From Ascidiaceihabitans sp029251465 (GTDB lineage: Bacteria; Pseudomonadota; Alphaproteobacteria; Rhodobacterales; Rhodobacteraceae): 64,000 nt of DNA. This document shows positions 44,515 through 52,664 of this stretch, one piece after another. The translations under genes were made by a program, and so were the position numbers. The notes below the pieces were generated by a model. That model searched no databases. It was not told the origin of the DNA and saw only the letters and a list, made by a program, of their open reading frames with translations. The stretch covers positions 434,001 to 498,000 of the forward strand of contig NZ_CP170633.1 in NCBI RefSeq assembly GCF_042932805.1. The letters are read 5' to 3'. Within the stretch, counting starts at the first letter, position 1. Each line of letters starts with the position of its first letter.

Positions 44515-46266
44515 TCAAGCGCGTGCGGCGTCCTCTAGACGCAGCTGTACGCTCTGGCGTCCACGGAAAGTATTGATGTCCAACCGTCCTGCCAAATGAA
44601 AGCGCGCACCGCCATGTTGTTCAATTGCAGGGCCTAGGTTTGTGTCAAAAGCACCGAATGCAATGGCCTCCATGCGCGTGCCGCCAGCGTCACCAAAGCT
44701 AACTTTTAGGTGGTTTTCGCCGACTCTCTTGGCAAAAAACACCTGCATATCGGCAAATGCGTAGCGCGGCCCGGAGGCACCTGCACCATATGGGCCTGCT
44801 TGTTCGATGTGTTCGCACAGGGGCACGGTGGCCGCTGCAGGCATCAATGTTCCGTCCAGTCGCAGGTCTGCGGCTCCGATCGTGTCGGCGCCTTGTTTGG
44901 CAAGCAATTCGCCCAAACGTTCCATCGCAGCGTCAATTTTATCTTCGGCGACAGTTAACCCGGCAGCCATTTTGTGCCCACCGCCTTTGATCAGCAGCCC
45001 TTCGGATGCCAATCGTTGAATCGGGGCACCTAAATCGATTCCCGAAACGGACCGACCTGACCCTTTTCCGATGCCGTCTTCGACGCCGATGACGATTGCG
45101 GGACGGTTGGCTTTTTCTTTGAGGCGAGAGGCAACGATGCCGACGACGCCGGGATGCCAGCCCGCGCCCGAGGCCCAAGCCAGCGGTGCGTCAAAGCCAC
45201 GTTCGCTGGCTTGTTCAAGGGCGGCGGCGCGCACGGCTGCTTCGATGTCGCGCCGTTCTGTGTTGAGCATGTCGAGGCGTTCGGCCATGGCGGATGCTTC
45301 GTGTTCATTGTCGGTTGCGAGCAAGCGCGCGCCAAGGTCGGCTTTGCCGATGCGCCCACCTGCGTTCACGCGCGGTCCAAGCAAAAAGCCAAGGTGGTAG
45401 GAGGACGGTGCGGTGTCCATCCGTGCGACATCTGCCAACGCGGCCAATCCGGGGCGGTCGCGGCGCGCCATCACGCGCAACCCTTGGCGTACAAATGCGC
45501 GGTTCACGCCAACCAACGGGGCAACGTCGGCCACAGTTGCCAGGGCAACAAGATCGAGCAACGCCATCAGGTCAGGGCCCTTTGCGCCTGCTTCGCGCAT
45601 TTGACGCCCCGCCTCGACCAGCATTAGAAATACAACGCCAGCTGCGCAAAGATGCGCCAACGCGCCGTCTTCGTCTTGACGGTTTGGGTTCACGACAGCG
45701 AGCGCTTCGGGCAAAGTTTCGCTGCCCAGGTGGTGATCAAGAACGATCACGTCGGCACCTTTGGCTGCGGCAATCGGACCGTGCGATAGGGTGCCGCAAT
45801 CGACGCAGATGATCAAGTCATGTTTGGCGGCCAGCGCTGCCATTGCCTCGTCGTTGGGGCCATAGCCCTCGTCGATGCGGTCAGGAATGTAAAGGGTTGC
45901 CTGCATGCCAAGGGTGCGCAGCCAAACGATAAGAAGGGCCGCAGAACTACCACCGTCGACGTCATAATCTGCAAAGATTGCAATGCGCTGGCGTGACCGA
46001 ACAGCCGCTAAAAACCGGCCTGCCGCCTTTTCCATGTCGCGCAAACTGCGTGGATCAGGCAATAAATCGCGCAAGGACGGTTCTAAAAATGCTGCTGCAT
46101 CTGCGGCGTCTACCCCGCGGCGCGCCAAAACTTGGGCGACGGGGCGCGGTAGATCGGTTTGCTGTGCAATCGCTTCGGCGGCGCGGTCAACCTCGACAGG
46201 CGGGCCAACCCAGCGCCGCCCCGTCAAAGATGCTTCAACCCCCAGAAACGCCGCAGAAACTGACAT
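44515..46266 (-). CDS. recJ: Single-stranded-DNA-specific exonuclease RecJ
   Basis: 5'-3' single-strand exonuclease of recombination and mismatch repair, 583 aa. DHH phosphoesterase motifs are intact: FADYDVDGGSSAALL (motif I), ICVDCGT, VLDHHLGSETLPEALAVVNP (motif III), and the DHHA1 segment with GKGSGRSVSGIDLG and the glycine-rich IKGGGHKMAAGLT. The C-terminal OB fold contains VSFGDAGGTRMEAIAFG. It starts four bases after glpX and forms part of the hom-glpX-recJ unit common in Rhodobacteraceae. Confidence 0.95.
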   Translation of the reverse strand: MSVSAAFLGVEASLTGRRWVGPPVEVDRAAEAIAQQTDLPRPVAQVLARRGVDAADAAAFLEPSLRDLLPDPRSLRDMEKAAGRFLAAVRSRQRIAIFADYDVDGGSSAALLIVWLRTLGMQATLYIPDRIDEGYGPNDEAMAALAAKHDLIICVDCGTLSHGPIAAAKGADVIVLDHHLGSETLPEALAVVNPNRQDEDGALAHLCAAGVVFLMLVEAGRQMREAGAKGPDLMALLDLVALATVADVAPLVGVNRAFVRQGLRVMARRDRPGLAALADVARMDTAPSSYHLGFLLGPRVNAGGRIGKADLGARLLATDNEHEASAMAERLDMLNTERRDIEAAVRAAALEQASERGFDAPLAWASGAGWHPGVVGIVASRLKEKANRPAIVIGVEDGIGKGSGRSVSGIDLGAPIQRLASEGLLIKGGGHKMAAGLTVAEDKIDAAMERLGELLAKQGADTIGAADLRLDGTLMPAAATVPLCEHIEQAGPYGAGASGPRYAFADMQVFFAKRVGENHLKVSFGDAGGTRMEAIAFGAFDTNLGPAIEQHGGARFHLAGRLDINTFRGRQSVQLRLEDAARA

Positions 46267-46270
46267 TTTC

Positions 46271-47236
46271 CTAGTCTTCGATCGGGGTGCGGTAGTTCAT
46301 GCGACGGACCGATCCGGTGCGCGAACGCATCAGCAATGTTTCGCAGGTCAGCCACCCGACTTCGCGTTCAACCGCTGGCAGCAATGATCCGCCAGTCACG
46401 CCTGTCGCGGCAAAGATCACGTCTTGGGTGACCAGTTCGTCGCGGGTGTAGACGCGGTCGAAGTCGGTGATTCCTGCTTTGGCGGCGCGCCCACGTTCGT
46501 CGTCGTTGCGAAACACGAGGCGACCGTAAAATTGCCCACCCATGCATTTCAGAGCTGCTGCAGCCAAAACACCTTCGGGTGCGCCGCCTTCGCCCATGTA
46601 CATGTCGATGCCCGTGCCCGGTTCGGAACAGTGCATGACGCCTGCAACATCGCCGTCGGTGATCAGGCGGATCGCTGCACCCGTGGCGCGGATTTCAGCG
46701 ATCATTGTTTCGTGGCGCGGGCGTTCCAGAACGCAGACAGTGATGTCGGACGTGGTGCAACCTTTGGCCTTGGCCAGTGCCTCGACCCGCTGTGTCGGCG
46801 TCATTTCCATCGTGACGGTATCAACATCATAGCCCGGCCCGATCGCCAGTTTGTCCATGTAGGTGTCAGGCGCGTGCAGCATGGATCCGCGTGGACCCAT
46901 CGCAATGACGGTCAGCGCGTTTGGCATGTCTTTGGCCGTCAGCGTGGTGCCTTCGAGCGGGTCCAGCGCGATGTCGACGCCAGGGCCATTGCCGGTGCCG
47001 ACCTCTTCGCCGATGTACAGCATCGGGGCTTCGTCACGTTCGCCTTCGCCGATGACCACGACGCCTGCGATGTCCAGCAGGTTCAGCTGTTCGCGCATGG
47101 CGTTCACGGCCGCCTGATCCGCGGCTTTTTCATCGCCGTGTCCGACCAGTTTGGCCGAGGCCAAAGCAGCGGCTTCGGAAACGCGGGCAAGGCCCAGCGA
47201 CAACATACGATCTTGAAATTGCGAAGAAGCATCCAT
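46271..47236 (-). CDS. glpX: Class II fructose-1,6-bisphosphatase
   Basis: GlpX-type fructose-1,6-bisphosphatase of gluconeogenesis, 321 aa. Metal- and substrate-binding motifs are visible: VVIGEGERDEAPMLYIGEE, ALDPLEGTT, and LITDGDVAGVMHC. GGAPEGVLAAAALKCMGG completes the phosphate site. No second phosphatase domain is present, so sedoheptulose bisphosphatase activity is possible but not shown. It lies 78 bases downstream of hom with a GC-rich hairpin between (47278-47296). Confidence 0.95.
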   Translation of the reverse strand: MDASSQFQDRMLSLGLARVSEAAALASAKLVGHGDEKAADQAAVNAMREQLNLLDIAGVVVIGEGERDEAPMLYIGEEVGTGNGPGVDIALDPLEGTTLTAKDMPNALTVIAMGPRGSMLHAPDTYMDKLAIGPGYDVDTVTMEMTPTQRVEALAKAKGCTTSDITVCVLERPRHETMIAEIRATGAAIRLITDGDVAGVMHCSEPGTGIDMYMGEGGAPEGVLAAAALKCMGGQFYGRLVFRNDDERGRAAKAGITDFDRVYTRDELVTQDVIFAATGVTGGSLLPAVEREVGWLTCETLLMRSRTGSVRRMNYRTPIED

Positions 47237-47277
47237 GCCAGAAATCCTTAGTGGGTGTGTTTGTTTGGGCGTGTGTA

Positions 47278-47296
47278 GCGAGGCGGGTGGCCTCGC
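47278..47296 (-). other. Hairpin between hom and glpX
   Basis: GCGAGGC (47278-47284) pairs with GCCTCGC (47290-47296) around a five-base loop. On the minus strand it is followed by TACACACG rather than a T-run, so it is an intercistronic stem rather than a clear terminator. Confidence 0.4.
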
Positions 47297-47314
47297 ACAA
47301 CTATGGTAGCGCTG

Positions 47315-48601
47315 TCACAACTCTTCGATGCGCAATGCAACCGGTGCTCCGGCCAGAACGCCCGTGGTTTCCATCGCTTGCAACGCGTTTTCGATTGAGG
47401 CACTTGCCGTCTTGTGCGTGACGATCAAAACGGGGGCGGCGGTGTCGGCGTGTCCGTACTGGCGCATGCGGTCGATGCTGACGCCGGCCTCGCCCAGAAC
47501 GGTGGCGATTTTGGCCAATGCACCTGGTTTGTCGACCAAACCCATGCGCAAATAGTAGGGCGCAGGGGCGGTGGACACGGCAGGTTGGCTGGTGGTCAAC
47601 GTGTCGGCAGGAACGCCAAAGACTGGAATATTCAGGCCACGTGCGATGTCGCAAACGTCTGCCATCACAGCACTTGCGGTTGGCCCCATGCCGGCACCGG
47701 GCCCGCGCAGCACAACTTGCTCAATCGAGTCGCCCTCGATCACGACCATGTTCGTGCCGCCCTGAAGCTGCCCTAGCGGTGAAGACGCTGGCACGAGGCA
47801 CGGCTGCATGCGCTGTTCCAGCCCACGACCGGTCATTTGGGCGACGCCCAGCAGTTTGATTTTGTAACCCATGTCGGCGGCGGCGGTGATGTCTTCGATG
47901 CTGACACGTTCGATCCCCTCTAGGGTGATGCCGTCGAAATCGACCTTGGTGCCAAAGGCGATGGACGACAGGATCGCCAATTTGTGCGCGGCATCGATGC
48001 CACCGACGTCCAGCTGCGGATCAGCCTCGAGGTAGCCAAGCCCGTCGGCTTCGGCAAAAATTTCTTGGTAATTCAGGCCCGAATCTTCCATCCGCGTCAG
48101 GATGTAGTTGCACGAGCCGTTCATCACACCCATCACGCGGGTGATGTCGTTGCCTGCTAGGCCTTCGGTCAGTGCTTTGATCACGGGGATGCCGCCACAC
48201 ACTGCGGCCTCGTAACGCAAGGATACCTTAGCGGTTTCAGCGGCTTCGGCCAATGCTTGGCCGTGCATCGCCAGCATCGCTTTGTTCGCTGTGATCACGT
48301 GTTTGCCTGCGGCGATGGCGGCCTCTGTTGCGGCTTTGGCCGGTCCGTCTGATCCGCCCATCAGTTCCACAAATACATCGACATCGTCGCGGGTGGCCAA
48401 TGCGACTGGGTCATCTTCCCACGCGTAGCCTGACAATAGGACGCCGCGGTCTTTGTCTTTGGAACGCGCTGACACGGCGCTGATCGAGATATCGCGGCCT
48501 GTGCGTGCTGTCAGCATCGCTGCATGTTGGCGGATGATTTTTACTACGCCGACACCAACTGTGCCCAATCCTGCGATCCCAAGACGAAGAGGCTGCGACA
48601 T
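47315..48601 (-). CDS. hom: Homoserine dehydrogenase
   Basis: NAD(P)-dependent homoserine dehydrogenase for threonine, methionine and isoleucine synthesis, 428 aa. The Rossmann motif is GIAGLGTVGVGVVKI at the N-terminus. The catalytic segment includes GGIPVIKALTEGLAGNDI and the Lys in HKLAILSSIAFG. A C-terminal ACT domain (about 350-428: YLRMGLVDKPGALAKIATVL) gives probable threonine feedback control. It is monofunctional, with no aspartokinase domain. Confidence 0.95.
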   Translation of the reverse strand: MSQPLRLGIAGLGTVGVGVVKIIRQHAAMLTARTGRDISISAVSARSKDKDRGVLLSGYAWEDDPVALATRDDVDVFVELMGGSDGPAKAATEAAIAAGKHVITANKAMLAMHGQALAEAAETAKVSLRYEAAVCGGIPVIKALTEGLAGNDITRVMGVMNGSCNYILTRMEDSGLNYQEIFAEADGLGYLEADPQLDVGGIDAAHKLAILSSIAFGTKVDFDGITLEGIERVSIEDITAAADMGYKIKLLGVAQMTGRGLEQRMQPCLVPASSPLGQLQGGTNMVVIEGDSIEQVVLRGPGAGMGPTASAVMADVCDIARGLNIPVFGVPADTLTTSQPAVSTAPAPYYLRMGLVDKPGALAKIATVLGEAGVSIDRMRQYGHADTAAPVLIVTHKTASASIENALQAMETTGVLAGAPVALRIEEL

Positions 48602-48689
48602 ATCAGTTATCCTTAGACAAATAGGGCAAATCGGTGGTTATTTGACTGCCGCGTGTAACGGGTTCGCGGCCCCCATGCAACGGAGCAAT

Positions 48690-48977
48690 TCAGGTGCCAT
48701 CAACGCCGTTTTGCATGCGTCTGCGGGTCGAGGCATCAACAACCGTTCCGCGCAGGCGATCAGCGCGATTGCGCAAATTGGCAAGGCGCGCGTTCAGCGT
48801 ATTAACGGTGTCTTCGGGCGTGCCATTTCGCGGTTCTGTTTGGGCCAACAAGCCTTGCACAGGCACCAAATCGGGATAATCCGCGTCCTGTGCACCCGTT
48901 GACAATGCACTGTCCAGCTCTGGAAACTGGGTGCATCCGGCAAGGGACAAGATCATGGCAAAGGCAAATGGGCGCAT
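48690..48977 (-). CDS. Small lipoprotein, unknown function
   Basis: A 95-aa lipoprotein starting at ATG 48977: MRPFAFAMILSLAGC, with Cys15 as the lipidation site. The mature part is polar, with Asp/Ala-rich and Arg-rich helical stretches (NTLNARLANLRNRADRLRG). No family recognised. It diverges from the TetR gene at 49098; their shared gap holds a strong palindrome, so this lipoprotein could be under TetR control. A GCCGCG/CGCGGC stem (48648-48670) follows its stop. Confidence 0.7.
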   Translation of the reverse strand: MRPFAFAMILSLAGCTQFPELDSALSTGAQDADYPDLVPVQGLLAQTEPRNGTPEDTVNTLNARLANLRNRADRLRGTVVDASTRRRMQNGVDGT

Positions 48978-49068
48978 CTGGGCAGGGTCCACGTTGGGCC
49001 AGAGAAATTGCTCGTCTGGTGCTATCTTGATGCACGAGGTGTCGTGTGCGTGCAAGTCATGCTTGGTT

Positions 49069-49084
49069 CTGAACATCTGTTCAG
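49069..49084. promoter_or_regulatory. Perfect inverted repeat, candidate TetR operator
   Basis: CTGAACA (49069-49075) and TGTTCAG (49078-49084) form a perfect palindrome with a two-base centre, 13 bases before the TetR ATG and 91 bases from the divergent lipoprotein start. TGAAC...GTTCA is a common operator form for TetR/AcrR-type repressors. Autoregulation is the likely role, by inference. Confidence 0.6.
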
Positions 49085-49097
49085 TTAAGAGCATGGC

Positions 49098-49685
49098 ATG
49101 GCGCGCACAGCAGGATCACATTCGGGCATCACTGGCCCAAAAGTACGACAAACGGCTTTGCGTCTGTTTGCCGAGCACGGTTATGCCGCAGTGTCGATGC
49201 GCCAAATCGCAGGCGAAGTTGGCGTGCAGGCAGGGGCACTTTACAACTACACCCCTGATAAACAAAGCCTTTTGTTTGATCTGATGCAGGCACACATGGT
49301 GGAATTGATGGCCGCGATGCCACAGGATTCCAGCCTTGCCCCGATCGACCAGCTAGAAGCATTTGTGCGCTTTCACATTGCGTTTCACCACGATCGCCCC
49401 GATGCGGTGTTCATCGCCTACATGGAACTGCGCAATTTGTCAGAACCGAATTTTGCTGTGATCGAGGACATGCGCCGCAGCTACGAAGAACGCCTGCGCG
49501 CGATTTTGACCGCCGGGCAGGGCATAGGGGCGTGGGATGTGGCGGACGCCCAGATCGCGAGCTTTGCCGTAATTGCCATGCTGACCGGCGTGAATACGTG
49601 GTTTCGCAGCGGCGGGCGGCTGCGTCTTGATCAAGTCCAAGATCAATATTGGCACATGGTGCGCAACGCGGTTGGTGCCAGCTAA
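49098..49685 (+). CDS. TetR/AcrR-family transcriptional regulator
   Basis: A 195-aa TetR repressor. The helix-turn-helix is at residues 13-58 (ALRLFAEHGYAAVSMRQIAGE; VGVQAGALYNYTPDKQSLL, joined in the protein). The C-terminal ligand domain contains FIAYMELRNLSEPNF and MLTGVNTWFRSGGRL, resembling regulators of acyl-CoA or fatty-acid degradation, but the ligand cannot be assigned. A perfect palindrome just upstream suggests autoregulation. Convergent with the pirin gene. Confidence 0.9.
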   Translation: MARTAGSHSGITGPKVRQTALRLFAEHGYAAVSMRQIAGEVGVQAGALYNYTPDKQSLLFDLMQAHMVELMAAMPQDSSLAPIDQLEAFVRFHIAFHHDRPDAVFIAYMELRNLSEPNFAVIEDMRRSYEERLRAILTAGQGIGAWDVADAQIASFAVIAMLTGVNTWFRSGGRLRLDQVQDQYWHMVRNAVGAS

Positions 49686-49715
49686 GGGATGCCCCAGCTG
49701 GCTGATTTCAGGACG

Positions 49716-50627
49716 CTAATGTGCAGGTTTGATGAACGTCCCGTTCTGTAAATCGCGCATCGCCTGTTGCAGTTCGGCCTGCGTGTTCATCACAATCGGT
49801 CCGTGCCACGCGACAGGCTCATCGATGGGCGCGCCTGAAATCAGCAAGAACCGCAGCCCATTTTCGCCAGCCTGAACCGTGACTTCGTCGCCGGTGCCAA
49901 AGCGGATCAGCGTACGATCCCCTGACATGTCGCGGATGTTGACCTCTTGGCCGCCGACTTCTTTTTCCAACAAGACACCCGTGGGTGCAGAGGCATCGGC
50001 GAACGCACCGGCCCCTTCGAACACATACGCGAACGCGCGGCGGTAAGTGTCGATACGGAATGTCTTTTTCACGCCTGCAGGCACCGAGATGTCCAGATAC
50101 TGCGGGTCTGCCGCGATCCCGTCGACAGGCCCGGTTTTTCCCCAAAACGCGCCGGTGATGATGCGCACGTGCACGCCGTCGTCGTCCGTGACTTCGGGAA
50201 TGTCAGCGGCCGTGACGTCCTGATAACGTGGTGCCGTCATCTTTTGCGCGGCAGGCAGGTTGCCCCACAACTGAAAGCCATGCATTTGACCGCGTGCGTT
50301 TCCATGCGGCATTTCTTGGTGCAAAATTCCTGATCCGGCGGTCATCCATTGCACGTCACCTGCCCCCAGACTGCCATCATTGCCCAGCGAATCTGCGTGA
50401 TCAACGGTTCCTGCTAAAACATAGGTAATGGTTTCAATCCCACGGTGGGGGTGCCACGGAAAACCTTTTTCGAAATCGCGCGGGTGTTCGTTGCGAAAAT
50501 CATCGAACAGCAGGAACGGATCCAATTCTGACGGGTCTTGAAAACCGAATGCGCGGTGTAATTTGACGCCTGCGCCTTCCAGTGTCGGCTGGGCGGCGCG
50601 GGTTTCGAGAGTGGGCCTAAGGGACAT
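49716..50627 (-). CDS. Pirin family protein
   Basis: Bicupin pirin, 303 aa, starting at ATG 50627 (MSLRPTLETRAAQPTLEG). The N-terminal cupin has the iron site: His-x-His in FPWHPHRGIETITYVLAG and His/Glu in GSGILHQEMP. LFDDFRNEHP and MHGFQLWGNLPAAQK are standard pirin landmarks. Some bacterial pirins have quercetinase activity, others are regulators; no evidence separates these here. The region upstream contains a structured RNA candidate on the opposite strand. Confidence 0.92.
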   Translation of the reverse strand: MSLRPTLETRAAQPTLEGAGVKLHRAFGFQDPSELDPFLLFDDFRNEHPRDFEKGFPWHPHRGIETITYVLAGTVDHADSLGNDGSLGAGDVQWMTAGSGILHQEMPHGNARGQMHGFQLWGNLPAAQKMTAPRYQDVTAADIPEVTDDDGVHVRIITGAFWGKTGPVDGIAADPQYLDISVPAGVKKTFRIDTYRRAFAYVFEGAGAFADASAPTGVLLEKEVGGQEVNIRDMSGDRTLIRFGTGDEVTVQAGENGLRFLLISGAPIDEPVAWHGPIVMNTQAELQQAMRDLQNGTFIKPAH

Positions 50628-50727
50628 GTGGAAAACTCCTGATCGATGGTGCGTTGATCGATAGATAAACGACACATGCGCGCCCACAATTGGCGCTTAC
50701 GCAGGACGTCTGTGCATCTATGCGGCG

Positions 50728-50902
50728 AAGGAGTGACGGGAACCACCGCAGCCGGTTGGTTCTGTGTTCCCGAGGACCTGTATGTACAGGTGGGTGCCAG
50801 GTAACTAGGCCAGGGCCAGGACAGAGCCAGCTCCCTCGGAAATGCTTAAGGCCACTGGAACGTAACCAATGATCGAGAAGGGCAGAACCCGTCCCGTCCA
50901 AG
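50728..50902 (+). ncRNA. ssrS: Candidate 6S RNA
   Basis: A gene-free, GC-rich interval folds by eye into one long interrupted hairpin of about 170 bases, the size and shape of 6S RNA, which binds housekeeping RNA polymerase. Closing stem: GACGGG (50735-50740) with CCCGTC (50888-50893), extended by GGA/TCC. A GGTT...TTC / GAA...AACC stem comes next. An inner stem CCGAGG/CCTCGG (50770-50775, 50834-50839) leaves an open central bubble whose 3' strand (GGAAATGCTTAAGGCC) resembles the Escherichia coli bubble strand AGAAGCCTTAAAACTG. An intrinsic-like hairpin follows at 50909. Boundaries are approximate and identity is inferred from structure. Confidence 0.55.
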
Positions 50903-50908
50903 TTAAGG

Positions 50909-50936
50909 TGCCGCCCCGCTTAGGGCAAGGGCGGCA
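50909..50936. terminator. Hairpin after the 6S candidate and the SRPBCC gene
   Basis: TGCCGCCC (50909-50916) pairs with GGGCGGCA (50929-50936), loop of twelve. On the plus strand it is followed by TCATAAATATC, a weak T/A tract. On the minus strand it lies just after the SRPBCC stop. It can serve both transcripts; termination strength is uncertain. Confidence 0.5.
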
Positions 50937-50958
50937 TCATAAATATCAGCTGTTTATC

Positions 50959-51369
50959 TTACGCCACTTGGGCATACAGCGCGCCCAAAAATCCGTGCCA
51001 ACCCTTATCGAGCGCATAAAGCAGCCCAACGGCCTCGGCGCTATCGAGCAATCCGTGGTGTTCCAGCGTCAAGCGCGTGCCGCCTTGAATGGGGGTCAGA
51101 TGCCAATCCACATCGGTCATGCGCCCATTCAGCGGCCCAACACTAAACGCCCATTTCATATGGCTGTGTGGCGTTGCGGTTTGCACGGAACCATAGCACA
51201 TGCGTTCGCCGTCTTTTGCGCTGACAAGGGTGAATTCCTGTCCTTCGACCAGATCGGCCTTGGCAGGATGAAACCACGTGCCCAGCAGTTTGGCGTCTGT
51301 CAGATGCGCCCAGACGGTTTCGGGATCAGCGGCGACAAAGATAGATTTGCGGATTGTTGTGTCGGTCAT
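50959..51369 (-). CDS. SRPBCC/AHSA1-domain protein
   Basis: A 136-aa START-like (AHSA1) small-molecule binding protein. The N-terminal strand SIFVAADPETVWAHLTDAK, the central GPLNGRMTDVDWHLTPIQGG and the C-terminal helix LLYALDKGWHGFLGAL are typical of the group. It follows an ArsR regulator five bases downstream in the same unit. ArsR-SRPBCC pairs are common and often respond to xenobiotics or membrane-active compounds, but the ligand is unknown here. Confidence 0.88.
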   Translation of the reverse strand: MTDTTIRKSIFVAADPETVWAHLTDAKLLGTWFHPAKADLVEGQEFTLVSAKDGERMCYGSVQTATPHSHMKWAFSVGPLNGRMTDVDWHLTPIQGGTRLTLEHHGLLDSAEAVGLLYALDKGWHGFLGALYAQVA

Positions 51370-51374
51370 TGGCT

Positions 51375-51692
51375 TCAGTCCTTTGATTCGATTGCAGATT
51401 TAAGGCTGCTCAGTTTTTCGTCCCAGAATTGTTCGAAGAAACCGATCCAGTCGCGCAGGGGTTCAAGCCCATTGGGATCAAGCGCGTTCAAACGTTCGCG
51501 CCCTTGTGTGCGCGTGGTGATAAGCCCGCCGTCGCTGAGCACGGTCAGGTGCTTTTTCACGGCGGCGCGGGTCATATCAAAGTGGGTTGTGAGGCCGGCG
51601 ATGGTTTGTTCGCCACCCGCCAGCAGGTGCAGAATGTCGCGCCGCGTGGGGTCGGCCAGTGCGCGAAATCCGGTTTGGATGTTTGGGGGCAT
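51375..51692 (-). CDS. ArsR-family winged-helix regulator
   Basis: A 105-aa ArsR/SmtB-type repressor. The winged helix covers residues 8-80 (LADPTRRDILHLLAGGEQTIA, then GLTTHFDMTRAAVKKHLTVL). No metal-binding CxC pair is present, so it is a non-metal member of the kind paired with SRPBCC proteins. The start has no clear Shine-Dalgarno, and the palindromic operators begin nine bases upstream; the transcript may be leaderless or nearly so. Translation probably couples to the SRPBCC gene. Confidence 0.9.
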   Translation of the reverse strand: MPPNIQTGFRALADPTRRDILHLLAGGEQTIAGLTTHFDMTRAAVKKHLTVLSDGGLITTRTQGRERLNALDPNGLEPLRDWIGFFEQFWDEKLSSLKSAIESKD

Positions 51693-51701
51693 TTGATATC
51701 C

Positions 51702-51743
51702 GATACTTCTTGGTATCTCTTTTATAGGATACCTTTTGGTATC
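51702..51743. promoter_or_regulatory. Two palindromic ArsR operators
   Basis: GATAC-TTCTTG-GTATC (51702-51717) and GATACC-TTTT-GGTATC (51728-51743) are inverted repeats of the same half-site, 26 bases apart, with a further GATATC at 51695-51700 next to the ATG. The arrangement covers the promoter of the ArsR-SRPBCC unit and reaches towards the divergent mmcB gene at 51790. Seen directly; ArsR binding inferred. Confidence 0.7.
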
Positions 51744-51789
51744 ACTTCAAGCTCTTGATTTTTGTTCTGCCTTTGTTCATGCTTGATCA

Positions 51790-52245
51790 ATGGAATTGAA
51801 CACACTTGAAACCCTGGCCCCCGGTCAAAAACTGGCACGTGGTGTCGCGCGTCACTTGTCCAGCTTAGGCCTTGTTTCTATAGAAGAATTTGTGCCTGCA
51901 CGCGGGCTGCGTGTAGACGTCATCGCCCTAACACCCAAAGGCGAAATTTGGGTTGTGGAATGCAAATCCAGCCGCGCTGATTTCCAGACCGACAACAAAT
52001 GGCAAGGCTATCTGGAATGGTGCGACCGGTTTTTCTGGGCCGTTGATTCGGAGTTTCCAGTAGACTTGTTGCCTGATGAAACTGGCCTGATTATTGCGGA
52101 CGCTTACGACGCAGAAATCATTCGCATGTCCCCGACAGACAAAATCGCGCCAGCGCGTCGCAAGGTGATGGTGCAGAAATTCGCCACCCATGCCGCACGA
52201 CGATTGCAGGCACTACGTGACCCGGGTGCCGGGATCAGCTTTTGA
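51790..52245 (+). CDS. mmcB: MmcB family DNA repair protein
   Basis: A 151-aa PD-(D/E)xK nuclease-like protein matching MmcB, a damage-repair factor first described in Caulobacter. The nuclease core is visible: Asp in LRVDVIALTPKGEIW and the ExK pair in VVECKSSRADFQ, then WQGYLEWCDRFFWAVD and a basic C-terminal helix. It is divergent from the ArsR gene; ArsR operators lie in the shared promoter, though a regulatory link is not evident. No LexA box found. Confidence 0.85.
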   Translation: MELNTLETLAPGQKLARGVARHLSSLGLVSIEEFVPARGLRVDVIALTPKGEIWVVECKSSRADFQTDNKWQGYLEWCDRFFWAVDSEFPVDLLPDETGLIIADAYDAEIIRMSPTDKIAPARRKVMVQKFATHAARRLQALRDPGAGISF

Positions 52246-52401
52246 TTCGGAACAAAATGGTGAATAATTTTGGGGGCTGAGGCGTTTACGTGATGCACGA
52301 CACCGGCGTGCCGGTCGTTTTGCACCACCAAAGCCTTGGATGCCGCCCCCAAAGCAGGCATTCAAGGCGACTGATGCCTCGTCAATGACGTTCGAAATGA
52401 A

Positions 52402-52587
52402 CTATTTGACCACGCGTGCGGCGGCCGCCGCAGCTAGGATTTCTTCAGCGATTTCTTCGGCTTCTTCAGGTTCAAAATCCATCGGGACTTCGACGCCTTG
52501 GGATTCGATAAAGATGCGCACCATGCCTTGATCGGTTGGCCCGATTTGCATGTTTGCTTCGATGTCGCGTTCGCTGTTGATACCCAT
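52402..52587 (-). CDS. Small acidic protein, DUF6324-like
   Basis: A 61-aa acidic protein starting at ATG 52587 (MGINSERDIEANMQIG). The body contains GPTDQGMVRIFIESQGVEVP and a Glu-rich helix (FEPEEAEEIAEEILAAAAAA). I believe this corresponds to a small conserved family of Rhodobacteraceae (DUF6324); function unknown. GGGG lies upstream as ribosome site. It is divergent from the GNAT gene with 77 bases between starts. Confidence 0.65.
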   Translation of the reverse strand: MGINSERDIEANMQIGPTDQGMVRIFIESQGVEVPMDFEPEEAEEIAEEILAAAAAARVVK

Positions 52588-52664
52588 GGCGGTCCCCTTT
52601 GTTGATAAGGATGGGTAGCGATTGAGCCGTTGAAACGCAAGCGACGCTGGGGCATTCTGCACGT

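Noticed and set aside
50728..50902. SRP RNA, RNase P RNA, tmRNA or cobalamin/TPP riboswitch in the pirin-SRPBCC gap
   Set aside because: The hallmark sequences of each were looked for and not found; the rod-with-bubble fold fits 6S RNA better.
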